The notes under the pieces: generated by a model | What the model was told of the DNA's origin: nothing | The model's input: only the letters and a program-made list of their open reading frames with translations | The model's database searches: none | DNA from: Pseudomonadota bacterium | GTDB taxonomy: Bacteria > Pseudomonadota > Alphaproteobacteria > Rhizobiales > Xanthobacteraceae | Length of the DNA stretch: 64,000 nucleotides | Reading direction: 5' to 3' | NCBI GenBank assembly: GCA_023435725.1 | Contig: JAEYRD010000191.1 | Coordinates: 1 to 64,000 of the forward strand | Translations under genes and position numbers: made by a program | Shown: in pieces, positions 24,286-34,370 of the stretch | Position numbering within the stretch: the stretch's first letter is position 1 | Layout of the letters: each line of letters begins with the position of its first letter

Positions 24286-24908
24286 TGGCCGCTCCGGCAA
24301 AATTCCTGTTCGATACCGACTTCGCAGCGCCCGAACGGACGACGCGCGAGAAGGCCGCGACCGCGGCCGAGATCGCCCAGAAGGTCGCGGAAGCCGAGGC
24401 ACGCGCCTACCAGGACGGCTTCGCAGCCGGCCAGCGCGAGGCCAAGGCCGAGAGCGACCGCCGCGTCGCGCTCGCCATGGAAGAGATCAACATCGGTATC
24501 CGGGGCATCGCATCCGGCATCGGCAGTATCGAGACCAAGATGGAGACCGAGGCGGTCGACGTCGCGGTCGCGGTGGCGCGCAAGCTGTGCGCCGACCTGG
24601 TCGCCGCCGAGCCGCTTGGCGAGATCATGGCGCTGGTGCGTGACTGCTTCTCGCATCTGGTCGCGACGCCGCATCTCGTCGTCCGCATCAACGACGCGCT
24701 CTACGATGCCGCGCGGGAGAAGATCGAACGGCTTGCCAAGCAGAGCGGCTTCGAGGGCCGGCTGGTGATCCTGGCCGAGCCCGAAATCGCCACCGGCGAC
24801 TGCCGGATCGAATGGGCCGATGGCGGCGTCGTGCTGGAGCGCGGCGCCATCGCAGCCAAGATCGACGAAATGGTCGGACGCTATATCGCGTCCCGCAGGG
24901 GGAGCTAA
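24285..24908 (+). CDS. fliH: FliH-like flagellar export ATPase regulator
   Basis: A 207-residue cytoplasmic protein in the position of FliH, between fliG and fliN and overlapping fliG by one base. The N-terminal half has a Glu/Ala-rich helical segment with GFAAGQREAKAESDRR, and the C-terminal half has the V-type ATPase E-subunit-like domain (VAVARKLCADLVAAEP, VVRINDALYDAA, IEWADGGVVLERGAI). FliH homologues hold the FliI ATPase inactive and deliver it to the export gate; no fliI lies in this window. The name rests on family resemblance plus context, since FliH is weakly conserved. Confidence 0.8.
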   Translation: MAAPAKFLFDTDFAAPERTTREKAATAAEIAQKVAEAEARAYQDGFAAGQREAKAESDRRVALAMEEINIGIRGIASGIGSIETKMETEAVDVAVAVARKLCADLVAAEPLGEIMALVRDCFSHLVATPHLVVRINDALYDAAREKIERLAKQSGFEGRLVILAEPEIATGDCRIEWADGGVVLERGAIAAKIDEMVGRYIASRRGS

Positions 24909-24911
24909 GCC

Positions 24912-25262
24912 ATGAGCGACACCGACGGACAGGTCCCGCTGCCCGATCTCAACGGCCCGCTGCCGCCGGCCGGCACCGACGTCGGCTACAACGAGGACGA
25001 ATATGCGGCGCGTGTTGCCGCCGACCTCGAAGCCGTGTTCGACGTTCCGGTGCAGGTCTCGGCCGTCCTCGGCCGCTCGAAGATGGACGTCGGCGAGCTC
25101 CTGAAGCTCGGGCCCGGCACCGTGCTCGAGCTCGACCGGCGCGTCGGCGAGGCCATCGACATCTATGTCAACAACAAGCTGGTCGCCCGCGGCGAGGTCG
25201 TCCTGGTCGAGGACAAGCTCGGCGTGACCATGACCGAAATCATCAAGACTGAACGCAGCTAG
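24912..25262 (+). CDS. fliN: Flagellar motor switch protein FliN
   Basis: A 116-residue C-ring protein. The SpoA/FliN domain is clear: FDVPVQVSAVLGRSKMDVGEL, LGPGTVLELDRRVGEAIDIYVNNKLVARGEVV and DKLGVTMTEII. An extended acidic N-terminus (about 30 residues) precedes it. FliN with FliM forms the base of the switch complex that binds CheY-P and FliH. It lies 3 bp after fliH in the same operon. Confidence 0.95.
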   Translation: MSDTDGQVPLPDLNGPLPPAGTDVGYNEDEYAARVAADLEAVFDVPVQVSAVLGRSKMDVGELLKLGPGTVLELDRRVGEAIDIYVNNKLVARGEVVLVEDKLGVTMTEIIKTERS

Positions 25263-25315
25263 CCGAAACAAACGAATGACGCGCGGCAGCGCGACCAGAC
25301 GGACAGGAGACTGAC

Positions 25316-26701
<1,386 letters not shown>

Positions 26702-26727
26702 TCGACCACGCTGGTTGAGAAAGGCAG

Positions 26728-26758
26728 ATGCCCGGGCCCAGTCCCGGGCATTTTCTTT
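26728..26758 (+). terminator. Rho-independent terminator of the fliF-flbD transcript
   Basis: A 9-bp perfect stem ATGCCCGGG / CCCGGGCAT with a 6-nt loop, followed by TTTTCTTT, 26 bp after the flbD stop. Confidence 0.9.
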
Positions 26759-26795
26759 CGGGAAAGAGTGCACGCGATCGCCCCATCCTCATCAG

Positions 26796-26864
26796 TGCGA
26801 GCGCAGCGAAGCAATCCAGACCGTCTCCGCAGATACATTCCTGGATTGCTTCGCTGCGCTCGCA
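26796..26864. repeat. Perfect 24-bp inverted repeat element
   Basis: The arms at 26796-26819 and 26841-26864 are exact reverse complements (core GAGCGCAGCGAAGCAATCC), separated by 21 bp. It has the form of the dispersed hairpin elements seen elsewhere in the window and lies between flbD and the M20 peptidase gene. Confidence 0.85.
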
Positions 26865-26969
26865 ATGACGAGCCTCAAGAGCATCCTTCGCATAACGGGA
26901 CCGCGCCACATGACTAGGCCATGGCGACGCCAGGCCCTATAACCGCGATAAGAACCACGCGAGGTGACA

Positions 26970-28118
26970 ATGTCTGAAGCCCAAATCACGGACTGGCTGG
27001 CGTCGCAGCGGCAGGCGATGATAGATCTGCTGCGCGATGTCGTGAACATCGACTCCGGGTCCTATGACAAGGAAGGTGTCGATGCAGTCGGAGCGCGGTT
27101 CGAGCGGCACTTTGCCGAGCATGGCATTCCCTTCAGACGCGAAAACCACGGCACGTTCGGCGATGCGATCCACGCCGAGGTAGCAAAGCCCGGCAGCAAC
27201 GAGCGGCCGGTGCTGTTGATGGGGCATCGCGACACCGTGTTCGGAAAGGGCGAGGCCGGGCGCCGTCCATTCACGATCCAGGGCACGCGCGCCTATGGGC
27301 CTGGTGTCGCCGACATGAAGGCCGGCCTCGTCATGAACGTGTTCGTGGCGACCGCCTTCCAGAAATTCGGCGGCAATCCGCATCCCATCAAGGTGCTGAT
27401 CACCTCGGACGAAGAGATCGCATCGCCCTCCTCCCGCCCCGTGATCGAACGCGAGGGACGCGCCGCCCGTGCCGTGTTCAATTCCGAGCCCGGCCGGCCG
27501 ACCGGCAATGTCGTGACGAGCCGCAAGGGCGGCATCTTCATGCAAATCGCCATCACCGGCAAAGCCGCGCATTCCGGCGCCAATTTCGCGGCCGGCGTCA
27601 GCGCCATCGGCGAGCTTGCGCACAAGGTCGTGCAGATCCATGCACTGACCAATCTCGACAAGGGCATCACGCTCAATGTCGGCCTCGTCTCGGGCGGCCA
27701 GTCCGTCAACACGACGGCGCCTTACGCGGAAGGTCAGATCGACCTGCGCTATGTCGATCCGGCGGACCGTGCGGCGGTGATGGCCGCCATCGAGAAGATC
27801 ATCGCAACCTCCTACGTGCCTGGCACGAGCGCAACCCTGAGGATCAACGGCGAGTTCGTTCCGGTGGTGCAGAGTGCCGACTCGAAGGCGCTGTTCGAAG
27901 GCTATCAGGCCGCTGCAAAGCAGGTCGGCCTCACCACGCTCCAGGGCGAGTTTTCCGGCGGCTGCGCCGATTCCGGCTTCACCGCTGCGGTCGGCACGCC
28001 GACCATCTGCGGCGTCGGGCCTGTCGGCGGGCTCGCGCACACACCGGAGGAGTATCTCGAGATCGACAGCATCGTTCCGCGCGCGCAGGCATTGGCGCTG
28101 GCGATCTTGCGGGGATGA
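26970..28118 (+). CDS. M20 peptidase, glutamate carboxypeptidase-like
   Basis: A 382-residue zinc peptidase of the M20/CPDG2 type, which removes C-terminal glutamate from substrates such as folates. Seen: the first metal histidine in VLLMGHRDTVF, the bridging aspartate in YGPGVADMKAGL, the catalytic Glu pair in LITSDEEIAS, then the dimerisation (lid) domain (GKAAHSGANFAAGVSAIGEL) and the final metal site in GLAHTPEEYLEIDS. No signal peptide is apparent, so it is likely cytoplasmic. The ATG at 26970 follows GCGAGGTGAC; a GTG two codons earlier is possible. It is monocistronic, between two hairpin repeats. Confidence 0.9.
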   Translation: MSEAQITDWLASQRQAMIDLLRDVVNIDSGSYDKEGVDAVGARFERHFAEHGIPFRRENHGTFGDAIHAEVAKPGSNERPVLLMGHRDTVFGKGEAGRRPFTIQGTRAYGPGVADMKAGLVMNVFVATAFQKFGGNPHPIKVLITSDEEIASPSSRPVIEREGRAARAVFNSEPGRPTGNVVTSRKGGIFMQIAITGKAAHSGANFAAGVSAIGELAHKVVQIHALTNLDKGITLNVGLVSGGQSVNTTAPYAEGQIDLRYVDPADRAAVMAAIEKIIATSYVPGTSATLRINGEFVPVVQSADSKALFEGYQAAAKQVGLTTLQGEFSGGCADSGFTAAVGTPTICGVGPVGGLAHTPEEYLEIDSIVPRAQALALAILRG

Positions 28119-28130
28119 ATTGAGATTGCC

Positions 28131-28217
28131 GTAGGGTGGGTTAGCCGAAGGCGTAACCCACCACTCTCTCCGCGTGGAAAGTAAAGTGGTGGGTTACGCT
28201 TCGCTAACCTACCCTAC
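28131..28217. repeat. Long inverted repeat (GTAGGGTGGGTTA...TAACCTACCCTAC)
   Basis: Two arms of about 34 bp (28131-28165 and 28184-28217) form an imperfect hairpin; the core GTAACCCACCACT pairs with AGTGGTGGGTTAC. It lies 13 bp after the peptidase stop and 7 bp before the end of the convergent small ORF, so it may act as a bidirectional terminator. Confidence 0.85.
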
Positions 28218-28223
28218 GAGTTC

Positions 28224-28382
28224 TCAGGAATAACTCGGTGCGTCCGGCTTACGGAAGATGTGGATGGGATCGCCGGGGATAATCACGGGCTGGCCGCTGA
28301 ACATCGCATAGGCGTAGAGCGCGAGATAGGCGATCGCCAGCGCGCCGACGGCGTAGAAGGCCAAGGTCGCGACGCGCTTCAT
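28224..28382 (-). CDS. Small single-span membrane protein
   Basis: A 52-residue reading frame starting ATG at 28382 (MKRVATLAFYAVGALAIAYLA) with one hydrophobic span at about residues 6-29, then a short polar tail with GQPVIIPGDPIHIFRKPD. It has a normal GC-rich third-position pattern. It is convergent with the M20 peptidase and separated from it by the hairpin repeat. No family is recognised. It may be a real small membrane protein, but size alone limits confidence. Confidence 0.5.
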   Translation of the reverse strand: MKRVATLAFYAVGALAIAYLALYAYAMFSGQPVIIPGDPIHIFRKPDAPSYS

Positions 28383-28482
28383 CGTTCCGCTCCATTGCCG
28401 CCCCTGATACGGGCGGCTCAGGCAGCGCTTCTAGAGCTATGGCAGGGAAAAGGCCAGCCTGCGCAAAAATCGCCGGCGGCGA

Positions 28483-29064
28483 TCAAATGCCGCGCCGGCC
28501 GCGCGAGGGAACGCTGACATCCGCGAGCCTTGCCGCGTCTTCGTCCTGGTCGACCGCCACGTACTGCCCGTGCCAATAGGCCAGCGCGGCGTTGCGGGTC
28601 GAGTTCCTGACGTCCCTGACACGGCCGATGACGATGCCGTGCGAATGCCGCTCGACGATCTCCTCGACCTCGCAATCGAAGGCCGACAATGCGCCGACCA
28701 GCAGTGGCACCCCCGAGACTGATGTCACCCACTCCGCACCGGCAAAGCGATCCGCCCCCTTCAGCCCGCCCTTGCCCGCAAAGCGTTCGGCGACGTCGAG
28801 CTGGTCGGCGTTGAGGATGTTCACGCCGAAGGCGCCGTGGCGCTTGATCAGCGGAAAGGACGAGGCATCGCGGTTGATGCTGACCAGCAGCGTCGGCGGC
28901 TCGACCGACAGCGAAGTCACCGAGGTCACCGTCATGCCGGTGATGTCCCTGCCCCGTCCGGCGGTGATGACGCTAACGCCGCCGGTGAGGTGGCGCATGG
29001 CGCCGCGGAAATCGGCAGACGAGACGGCAGATTCAGTCATGAGATCGCAGGGAACTACATTCAT
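28483..29064 (-). CDS. Flavin reductase-like FMN-binding protein
   Basis: A 193-residue flavin reductase domain protein that reduces FMN with NAD(P)H. Family features: FRGAMRHLTGGVSVITAGRG at the start, GMTVTSVTSLSVEPPTLLVSIN (FMN contact) and FAVNILNADQ-like FGVNILNADQLDVAERFAG. It is the last gene of the ssu-type operon, 31 bp downstream of ssuB, and would supply FMNH2 to the SsuD-like monooxygenase in place of SsuE. ATG at 29064 has GGGGA about 11 bases upstream; an ATG at 29040 has none. Functional coupling to SsuD is inferred from position. Confidence 0.87.
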   Translation of the reverse strand: MNVVPCDLMTESAVSSADFRGAMRHLTGGVSVITAGRGRDITGMTVTSVTSLSVEPPTLLVSINRDASSFPLIKRHGAFGVNILNADQLDVAERFAGKGGLKGADRFAGAEWVTSVSGVPLLVGALSAFDCEVEEIVERHSHGIVIGRVRDVRNSTRNAALAYWHGQYVAVDQDEDAARLADVSVPSRGRRGI

Positions 29065-29095
29065 GGCACGGTCCCCAAGCGGGGTTCCCTTGTAT

Positions 29096-29932
29096 TTAGG
29101 TACGATCGTCCGCCGACAAAAGATGGCTCAGGATCGAGCCCTCCAGGGCGGCAAGCTCGGCCGAGCCACGTTCACGCGGCCGGGGCGTGTTAACCGTAAC
29201 GTCATGGGCAATGCGGCCCTCGTCGATCACCAGCACCCGGTCCGCCAGGGCCACCGCTTCGGAGACATCGTGGGTCACCAGGATCGCGGTAAAACCCTGG
29301 TCGCGCCAGACGCGCTCCAGAAGCCGCTGCATCGAGATGCGGGTCAGCGCGTCGAGCGCGCCGAGCGGCTCGTCGAAAGCGAGCACGCGCGGACGGGAGA
29401 CCAGCGCACGGGCAAGGGCCACGCGCTGCTTCTGGCCCCCCGACAGCACCGAGGGCCATTGGTCGCGCTTGTCGGCCAACCCGACTTCGGTCAGCGCCTT
29501 CTCGGCGCGCGCATGCGCATCGCTGGAAGCACGATCGCGGCCGAGACCGACCTCGACATTGGCGAGCACACGCGCCCAGGGCAGCAACCGCGGCTCCTGG
29601 AACATCACGCGAATATCTTCCGCCTGGACGTCCTGGCCGAAGCTGATGCTGCCAGCGTCGATCTTTTCGAGGCCGGCGATGAGACGCAAGAGCGTGCTCT
29701 TGCCGCAGCCACTCTTTCCGACGATGGCAACGAACTGGCCGGCCGGGATGTGCAGGTCGATGCCACGCAGCACCTCGTTGTCGCCGAAGGATTTGCGCAA
29801 GCCGCGGATGCTGAGCGGCAGGCCGCTGGTCTGCACCGGCCGCTCCTCGCGCACGATTCGGGTCTGCCGCGCGAAATTGGCGCGGCTTGCGAGCTCGGTT
29901 TCCGGGAGAGACGTACGAAGGGCTGTCTGCAT
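29096..29932 (-). CDS. ssuB: Aliphatic sulfonate ABC transporter ATPase
   Basis: A 278-residue ATPase. After a 35-residue N-terminal extension the ABC domain has Walker A GKSGCGKST, Q-loop FQEPRLLPW, signature LSGGQKQR, Walker B VLAFDEPLGALD and H-loop VTHDVSEA. GQDVQAEDIRVMFQEPRLLPW is typical of SsuB. It lies 7 bp after the permease gene. It drives uptake of alkanesulfonates for sulfur acquisition. Confidence 0.93.
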   Translation of the reverse strand: MQTALRTSLPETELASRANFARQTRIVREERPVQTSGLPLSIRGLRKSFGDNEVLRGIDLHIPAGQFVAIVGKSGCGKSTLLRLIAGLEKIDAGSISFGQDVQAEDIRVMFQEPRLLPWARVLANVEVGLGRDRASSDAHARAEKALTEVGLADKRDQWPSVLSGGQKQRVALARALVSRPRVLAFDEPLGALDALTRISMQRLLERVWRDQGFTAILVTHDVSEAVALADRVLVIDEGRIAHDVTVNTPRPRERGSAELAALEGSILSHLLSADDRT

Positions 29933-29939
29933 GTCACTC

Positions 29940-30746
29940 TCAACGTTTCTGGAAGGCAGGGTGCCAGGAGAGCGTCAGGCGCTCCAGCACGCGGGAGGCA
30001 CTGTCGGCTAGCTTGCCGAGCAGGGCGTAGATCAGGATCGACAGCACGACGACGTCGATCAGCATGAACTCGCGCGCCTGCATCGCCATGTAGCCGAGGC
30101 CCGAGGACGCCGCGATGGTCTCGGCGACGATCAGCGTCAGCCACATGATGCCGAGCGCGAAGCGGATGCCGACGAAGATCGAGGGCAGCGCGCCCGGGAA
30201 GATCACGCGGCGGAACAATTCTCCGTCGCTCATGCCGTAGATACGGCCCATCTCGATCAGCTGCGGATCGACGGTGCGGATGCCGTGCAGCGTGTTGAGA
30301 TAGATCGGGAAGAATACGCCGAGCGCCACCAGGAACAGCTTGGCGCTCTCGTCGATGCCGAACCAGAGGATGACGAGCGGGATCAACGCCAGATGCGGCA
30401 CGTTGCGTACCATCTGCAGCGTGGTGTCCGTGAGCTTGGCCGAGAGCTGCGACAGGCCGTTGGCGAGACCGAAGGCGAAGCCGATGCCGCCGCCGATCAG
30501 GAAGCCGATCGAGGCGCGCCAGAACGACACCCAGATGTTGCGGACGAGCTCGCCGGAGAGCAGCAGCTTCCAGCCTGCGAGCACGACGTCGCTCGGCGCC
30601 GGCAGCACGCGCGTCGGTACGAAGCCGGTGACGCTCGCCACCTGCCAGATCGCGATGATGGCGAGCGGCACGATCCACTGGATCAGGCCGTCGACGCGCG
30701 GCAGACGGAAGCTGCGCGGAAGCGAAATGCTGTCGATCAGGCTCAT
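29940..30746 (-). CDS. ssuC: Aliphatic sulfonate ABC transporter permease
   Basis: A 268-residue inner-membrane permease. The first span begins at about residue 22 (LIQWIVPLAIIAIWQVASV). The MetI-like core follows, with the ATPase-contact loop near MGRIYGMSDGELFRRVIFPGALPSI. Its ATG overlaps the ssuD stop by 4 bp, so translation is coupled. Sequence and neighbours agree with SsuC. Confidence 0.93.
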   Translation of the reverse strand: MSLIDSISLPRSFRLPRVDGLIQWIVPLAIIAIWQVASVTGFVPTRVLPAPSDVVLAGWKLLLSGELVRNIWVSFWRASIGFLIGGGIGFAFGLANGLSQLSAKLTDTTLQMVRNVPHLALIPLVILWFGIDESAKLFLVALGVFFPIYLNTLHGIRTVDPQLIEMGRIYGMSDGELFRRVIFPGALPSIFVGIRFALGIMWLTLIVAETIAASSGLGYMAMQAREFMLIDVVVLSILIYALLGKLADSASRVLERLTLSWHPAFQKR

Positions 30747-31909
30747 GACTGCGACACCCTGTGCTGCGGACGGAAATCGCTGCCGACCGTTTCACCGAAG
30801 GGACCGCCGTTGTAGTGCAGCTTCGTCACGTTGCTGGGCTGCTCCAGCTCGAGCAGCGGGAAGACCAGCTCGGCGAAACGGTAGGCTTCTTCCAGATGCG
30901 GGTAGCCCGACATGATGAAGGTATCGATGCCGATATCCTGGTACTCCTTGATGCGGGCCGCGACGGTCTTGGCGTCGCCGACCAGCGCCGTGCCGGCGCC
31001 GCCGCGCACGAGGCCGACACCGGCCCAGAGGTTCGGGGCGATCTCGAGCTTGTCGCGCTTGCCGCCATGCAGCTGCGCCATGCGCTGCTGGCCGACGGAG
31101 TCCATGCGGGCGAAGTTTTTCTGCGCTCGCTCAATCGTCTCGTCGCTGACATGCTTGATCAGCTCGTTGGCGGCGCTCCAGGCCTCTTCGTTGGTCTCGC
31201 GGACGATGACATGAAGGCGGATGCCGAAGGAGAGCTTGCGGCCACGCGCACTGGCGACCGCCCTCACCTTCGCGATCTTCTCCGCGACCAAAGCCGGCGG
31301 CTCGCCCCAGGTGAGGTATTTGTCGACGGTGTCGACGGCGACGTCGATGCCGGCATCGGACGATCCGCCGAAATACAGCGGCGGCCGCGGTGACTGCACC
31401 GGAGGAAACAGCAGCTTGCCACCCTCGACATGGATGTGCTTTCCCTCAACATCGACCGTCTTGCCGGCGAGCAGGTCGCTATAGACGTTGAGGAACTCGC
31501 GGGTAACCTCGTAACGCTCGTCATGGCCGAGGAAGACGCCGTCGCCCTTGTTCTCGACGGGATCGCCGCCGGTGACGACATTGACAAGGAGCCGGCCATT
31601 GCTGATGCGGTCGAGCGTCGCGGTCATGCGCGCGGCCACGCTCGGCGATTGCAGGCCGGGGCGAACGGCCACGAGATAGCGCAGCCGCTCGGTGAAGGGC
31701 GCGACTGACGAGGCGACGATCCAGGAATCCTCGCAGCTCCGCCCGGTCGGCAAGAGCACGCCGAAATAGCCGAGCTGGTCGGCGGCCTGCGCGACCTGGC
31801 GCAGATAGTTGAAGTTGACCTCACGGCCGCCGATTCCCGTGCCGAGATAGCGGCCGTCGCCGTGGGTCGGCAGGAACCAGAGGATGTTGGCGTTGGACTG
31901 TTTACTCAT
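30743..31909 (-). CDS. ssuD: FMNH2-dependent alkanesulfonate monooxygenase
   Basis: A 388-residue luciferase-fold monooxygenase that cleaves C1 and longer alkanesulfonates to aldehyde and sulfite using FMNH2 and oxygen. ANILWFLPTHGDGRYLG at the start, VNVVTGGDPVENKGDGVFL and SGYPHLEEAYRFAELVFPLL near the end are SsuD-typical, and the length matches the family. It overlaps both neighbours by 4 bp (ssuA upstream, ssuC downstream), showing a tightly coupled ssuADCB operon. Confidence 0.95.
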   Translation of the reverse strand: MSKQSNANILWFLPTHGDGRYLGTGIGGREVNFNYLRQVAQAADQLGYFGVLLPTGRSCEDSWIVASSVAPFTERLRYLVAVRPGLQSPSVAARMTATLDRISNGRLLVNVVTGGDPVENKGDGVFLGHDERYEVTREFLNVYSDLLAGKTVDVEGKHIHVEGGKLLFPPVQSPRPPLYFGGSSDAGIDVAVDTVDKYLTWGEPPALVAEKIAKVRAVASARGRKLSFGIRLHVIVRETNEEAWSAANELIKHVSDETIERAQKNFARMDSVGQQRMAQLHGGKRDKLEIAPNLWAGVGLVRGGAGTALVGDAKTVAARIKEYQDIGIDTFIMSGYPHLEEAYRFAELVFPLLELEQPSNVTKLHYNGGPFGETVGSDFRPQHRVSQS

Positions 31910-32868
31910 GAACCTGGCCTCCGCGCCACGTCGGAAATCTTGATTGCCTTTGGGATCAGGTTGAGCGCGAGGAACGCGTCCGCAACCTGCTGCTGGTCGG
32001 CGATCACGGCATCGGTCAGCGGCTTGATGCCGTAGGACTGCCGCTTCAGCGCCACCTCGACCACCGGTACGGACAGGCCGATCGACGGCGCCAGCTGCTC
32101 GGCGACCGCGTGGATGTCGCCCTTGGCCCAGTCGTCGACGGCGCTGAGCTCGGCGAGCACCGCGTCGACGATCTTCGGATTGGCTTCGAGGAATTTCTTC
32201 GAAGAGAAATAGAACTGGTAGTTCGCCACGATGTCGGTGCCGTCGGCGAGCGTGCGCGCGCCGGTGGCGGCTTCCGCCGCGGCCTGGAACGGATCCCAGA
32301 TCACCCAGGCATCGACCGCACCGCGCTCGAAGGCGGCACGTGCATCGGCCGGAGCGAGGAACACCGGCTCGATCTCCGAATATTTGACACCGGCCTTCTC
32401 CAGCGCCTTGACGAGGAGATAGTGAACGTTGGAGCCCTTGTTCAGCGCAACCTTCTTGCCCTTGAGGTCGGCGACCGACTTCAGCGGGCTGTCCTTCGGC
32501 ACCAGGATCGCCTCGCCCTTCGGTGCCGGCGGTTCATAGGCGACATACTGGATCGGCGCACCGGCGGCCTGCGCAAAGATCGGCGGGGCTTCGCCGGTGT
32601 TGCCGAAATCGATCGCGCCGACATTGAGCGCCTCGAGCAGCGGCGGCCCCGAAGGGAATTCGGTCCACACCACCTTGTAGCCGTCGGCGGCAAGCTTCGG
32701 CTCCAGCGTGCCCTTGCTCTTGAGCAGCACCAGCTTGCCGTATTTCTGGTAGCCGATGCGGACCACCTTGGCTTGATTATCTTGGCCGTAGGACGTGCCG
32801 ACCGCGGCCGCGACGATGCCGATCGACAGCACGATGGCGGCGATCAGACGTTGAATGATACGCCTCAT
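31906..32868 (-). CDS. ssuA: Aliphatic sulfonate-binding protein
   Basis: A 320-residue periplasmic binding protein with a Sec signal peptide (MRRIIQRLIAAIVLSIGIVA, cleavage near residue 28) and the SsuA pattern RIGYQKYGKLVLLKSKGTLE, VWTEFPSGPPLLEALNVGAIDFG and AFERGAVDAWVIWDPF. It captures sulfonates for the SsuBC importer. ATG at 32868; the frame is open further upstream but without a signal sequence. The next SBP gene lies 38 bp upstream. Confidence 0.93.
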   Translation of the reverse strand: MRRIIQRLIAAIVLSIGIVAAAVGTSYGQDNQAKVVRIGYQKYGKLVLLKSKGTLEPKLAADGYKVVWTEFPSGPPLLEALNVGAIDFGNTGEAPPIFAQAAGAPIQYVAYEPPAPKGEAILVPKDSPLKSVADLKGKKVALNKGSNVHYLLVKALEKAGVKYSEIEPVFLAPADARAAFERGAVDAWVIWDPFQAAAEAATGARTLADGTDIVANYQFYFSSKKFLEANPKIVDAVLAELSAVDDWAKGDIHAVAEQLAPSIGLSVPVVEVALKRQSYGIKPLTDAVIADQQQVADAFLALNLIPKAIKISDVARRPGS

Positions 32869-32906
32869 GTTCAAACCCTTATGAGCGGGAAGACTGGTCG
32901 GCACGA

Positions 32907-33857
32907 TCAGGCTGCCGCGTTGCGCCAGACGATGTCGCGGATGACGATCGGCTTCGGGATCAGGCCGAGCCTGTAGAAGCGGTCGGCGACGCCCTGCTGG
33001 GTCGCGACGATGTCGTCGGTGACAGGGCCAACCACGAAGGCCGAGCGGTTGGCCGCGATGGTCTGGATGTCCAGGGGGATACCGGTGACGGCGGCCAGCG
33101 ATTTCGCGACTTCGTCGCGATGCTGCTCGGCCCATTTCGCGGTGGCGGTCGTCACGTCGACGATCTGCTGCAGGATCGCGCCGTGGTTCTTCGCGAAATC
33201 GCGATTGGCGATGTAGAAGGAATTGGTCTTGGTGACCTCGCGCGCATTGATCAGGATGCGGCCGTTCTGCTTGGTCTCGCCGATCGCGAAGTAAGGGTCC
33301 CAGATCGCCCAGGCGTCGATGCTGCCATTGGCGAAAGCAGGACCGGCGTCCGGCGGCGTCAGATAGACCGGGGTGATGTCGGCATAGGTCAGACCGGCCC
33401 TCTCCAGCGTCTGCACCACGATGTTGTGGGCGCTGGAGCCCTTGGTGAAACCGACGCGTTTGCCCTTCAATTCAGCGATCGAGCGGATCGGCGAGTCTTT
33501 CGGCACCAGGATGCCCTGGCCGTTGGTGATGGGCTGGCCGGCGGCATAGACGATCGCAGCGCCCGCGGCCTGGGCGAACACCGGAGGGGAATCGCCGACC
33601 GCGCCGTAATCGACGCTGCCGACGTTCATCGCCTCCATCATCGGGGGACCCGAGGAGAACTCGACCCATTTCACCTCGATGCCCTGCGGGGAGAAATGTT
33701 TTTCCAAGGCAGCCTGCTGGCGCGTGATGACCAGCACGCCGTTCTTCTGATAGCCGATACGAATTTCCTTCACGGCACCTTGCGCATTTGCGCGCGAGGC
33801 GAACGCAGCGGCCGCCGCGGTTCCCACGGATAGTCTAAGAAAGTCCCGACGCTGCAT
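32907..33857 (-). CDS. Second sulfonate-binding protein (SsuA-like), Tat-type signal
   Basis: A 316-residue SsuA paralogue heading the operon. The signal MQRRDFLRLSVGTAAAAAFA carries a twin-arginine motif (RRDFLRL), unlike the Sec-type signal of the neighbouring SsuA. The mature part matches SsuA motif by motif (RIGYQKNGVLVITR, WVEFSSGPPMMEAMNVGSVDYG, FANGSIDAWAIWDPYF). It probably broadens the sulfonate range of the shared SsuBC transporter. The ATG at 33857 was chosen because the Tat signal begins there. Tandem duplication followed by divergence is likely. Confidence 0.9.
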   Translation of the reverse strand: MQRRDFLRLSVGTAAAAAFASRANAQGAVKEIRIGYQKNGVLVITRQQAALEKHFSPQGIEVKWVEFSSGPPMMEAMNVGSVDYGAVGDSPPVFAQAAGAAIVYAAGQPITNGQGILVPKDSPIRSIAELKGKRVGFTKGSSAHNIVVQTLERAGLTYADITPVYLTPPDAGPAFANGSIDAWAIWDPYFAIGETKQNGRILINAREVTKTNSFYIANRDFAKNHGAILQQIVDVTTATAKWAEQHRDEVAKSLAAVTGIPLDIQTIAANRSAFVVGPVTDDIVATQQGVADRFYRLGLIPKPIVIRDIVWRNAAA

Positions 33858-34370
33858 TCCAAACTCCCGGCCACCTGCGGCCGCCATCCATTCGCGTTTG
33901 GTGAATGATGGTGCCGGTTAGGAAAGCTGTCGAGAAGGCCGAGAAAATAGCGATACGCGCACTGCCGTCTCGGCGATGCGCATGATTAATCTTTCAAGCG
34001 AGGGAGCGAATGAAGATGGAATTTTTCTGCGCGCGGATGTGAGAGCCGCGCGCATCCGGCCGAAGACGGGCGGCCGGGACCAAAAACCGCAAAAACAACC
34101 CCATGCACAGTAGCCGGGGCGTGCGGAATCAACGACTTACGTATTATCCGAATCTGGTTTGACTCGTCGGGCAAAACAGGAGCATCATGGCATCATCGCG
34201 GCCTGGGAGTTGCTGGGGCGCGCAGCCTCCTCCACCTCCGCTGTCATTCCCCCCGAAAGGGGAATCCAGTATTCCAAAGACGTCAACGCTTCACACGACT
34301 GCCGCGGCGTACTGGATCGCCGAGTCAAGGGCGATGACACGGCCTTTGTGGCGAGGGCGCGGCCTGTAAA
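33858..34370. other. Gene-free spacer with dispersed repeat
   Basis: No convincing coding sequence. The right half (about 34241-34342) is a dispersed repeat with CATTCCCCCCGAAAGGGGAATCCAG and a partly inverted partner GCGTACTGGATCGCC. The left half should contain the promoter of the sulfonate operon, but no consensus could be identified by eye. Confidence 0.6.

Noticed and set aside
23640..25271. A 543-codon frame antisense to fliG, fliH and fliN
   Set aside because: Spans several real genes on the other strand and lacks a plausible product.
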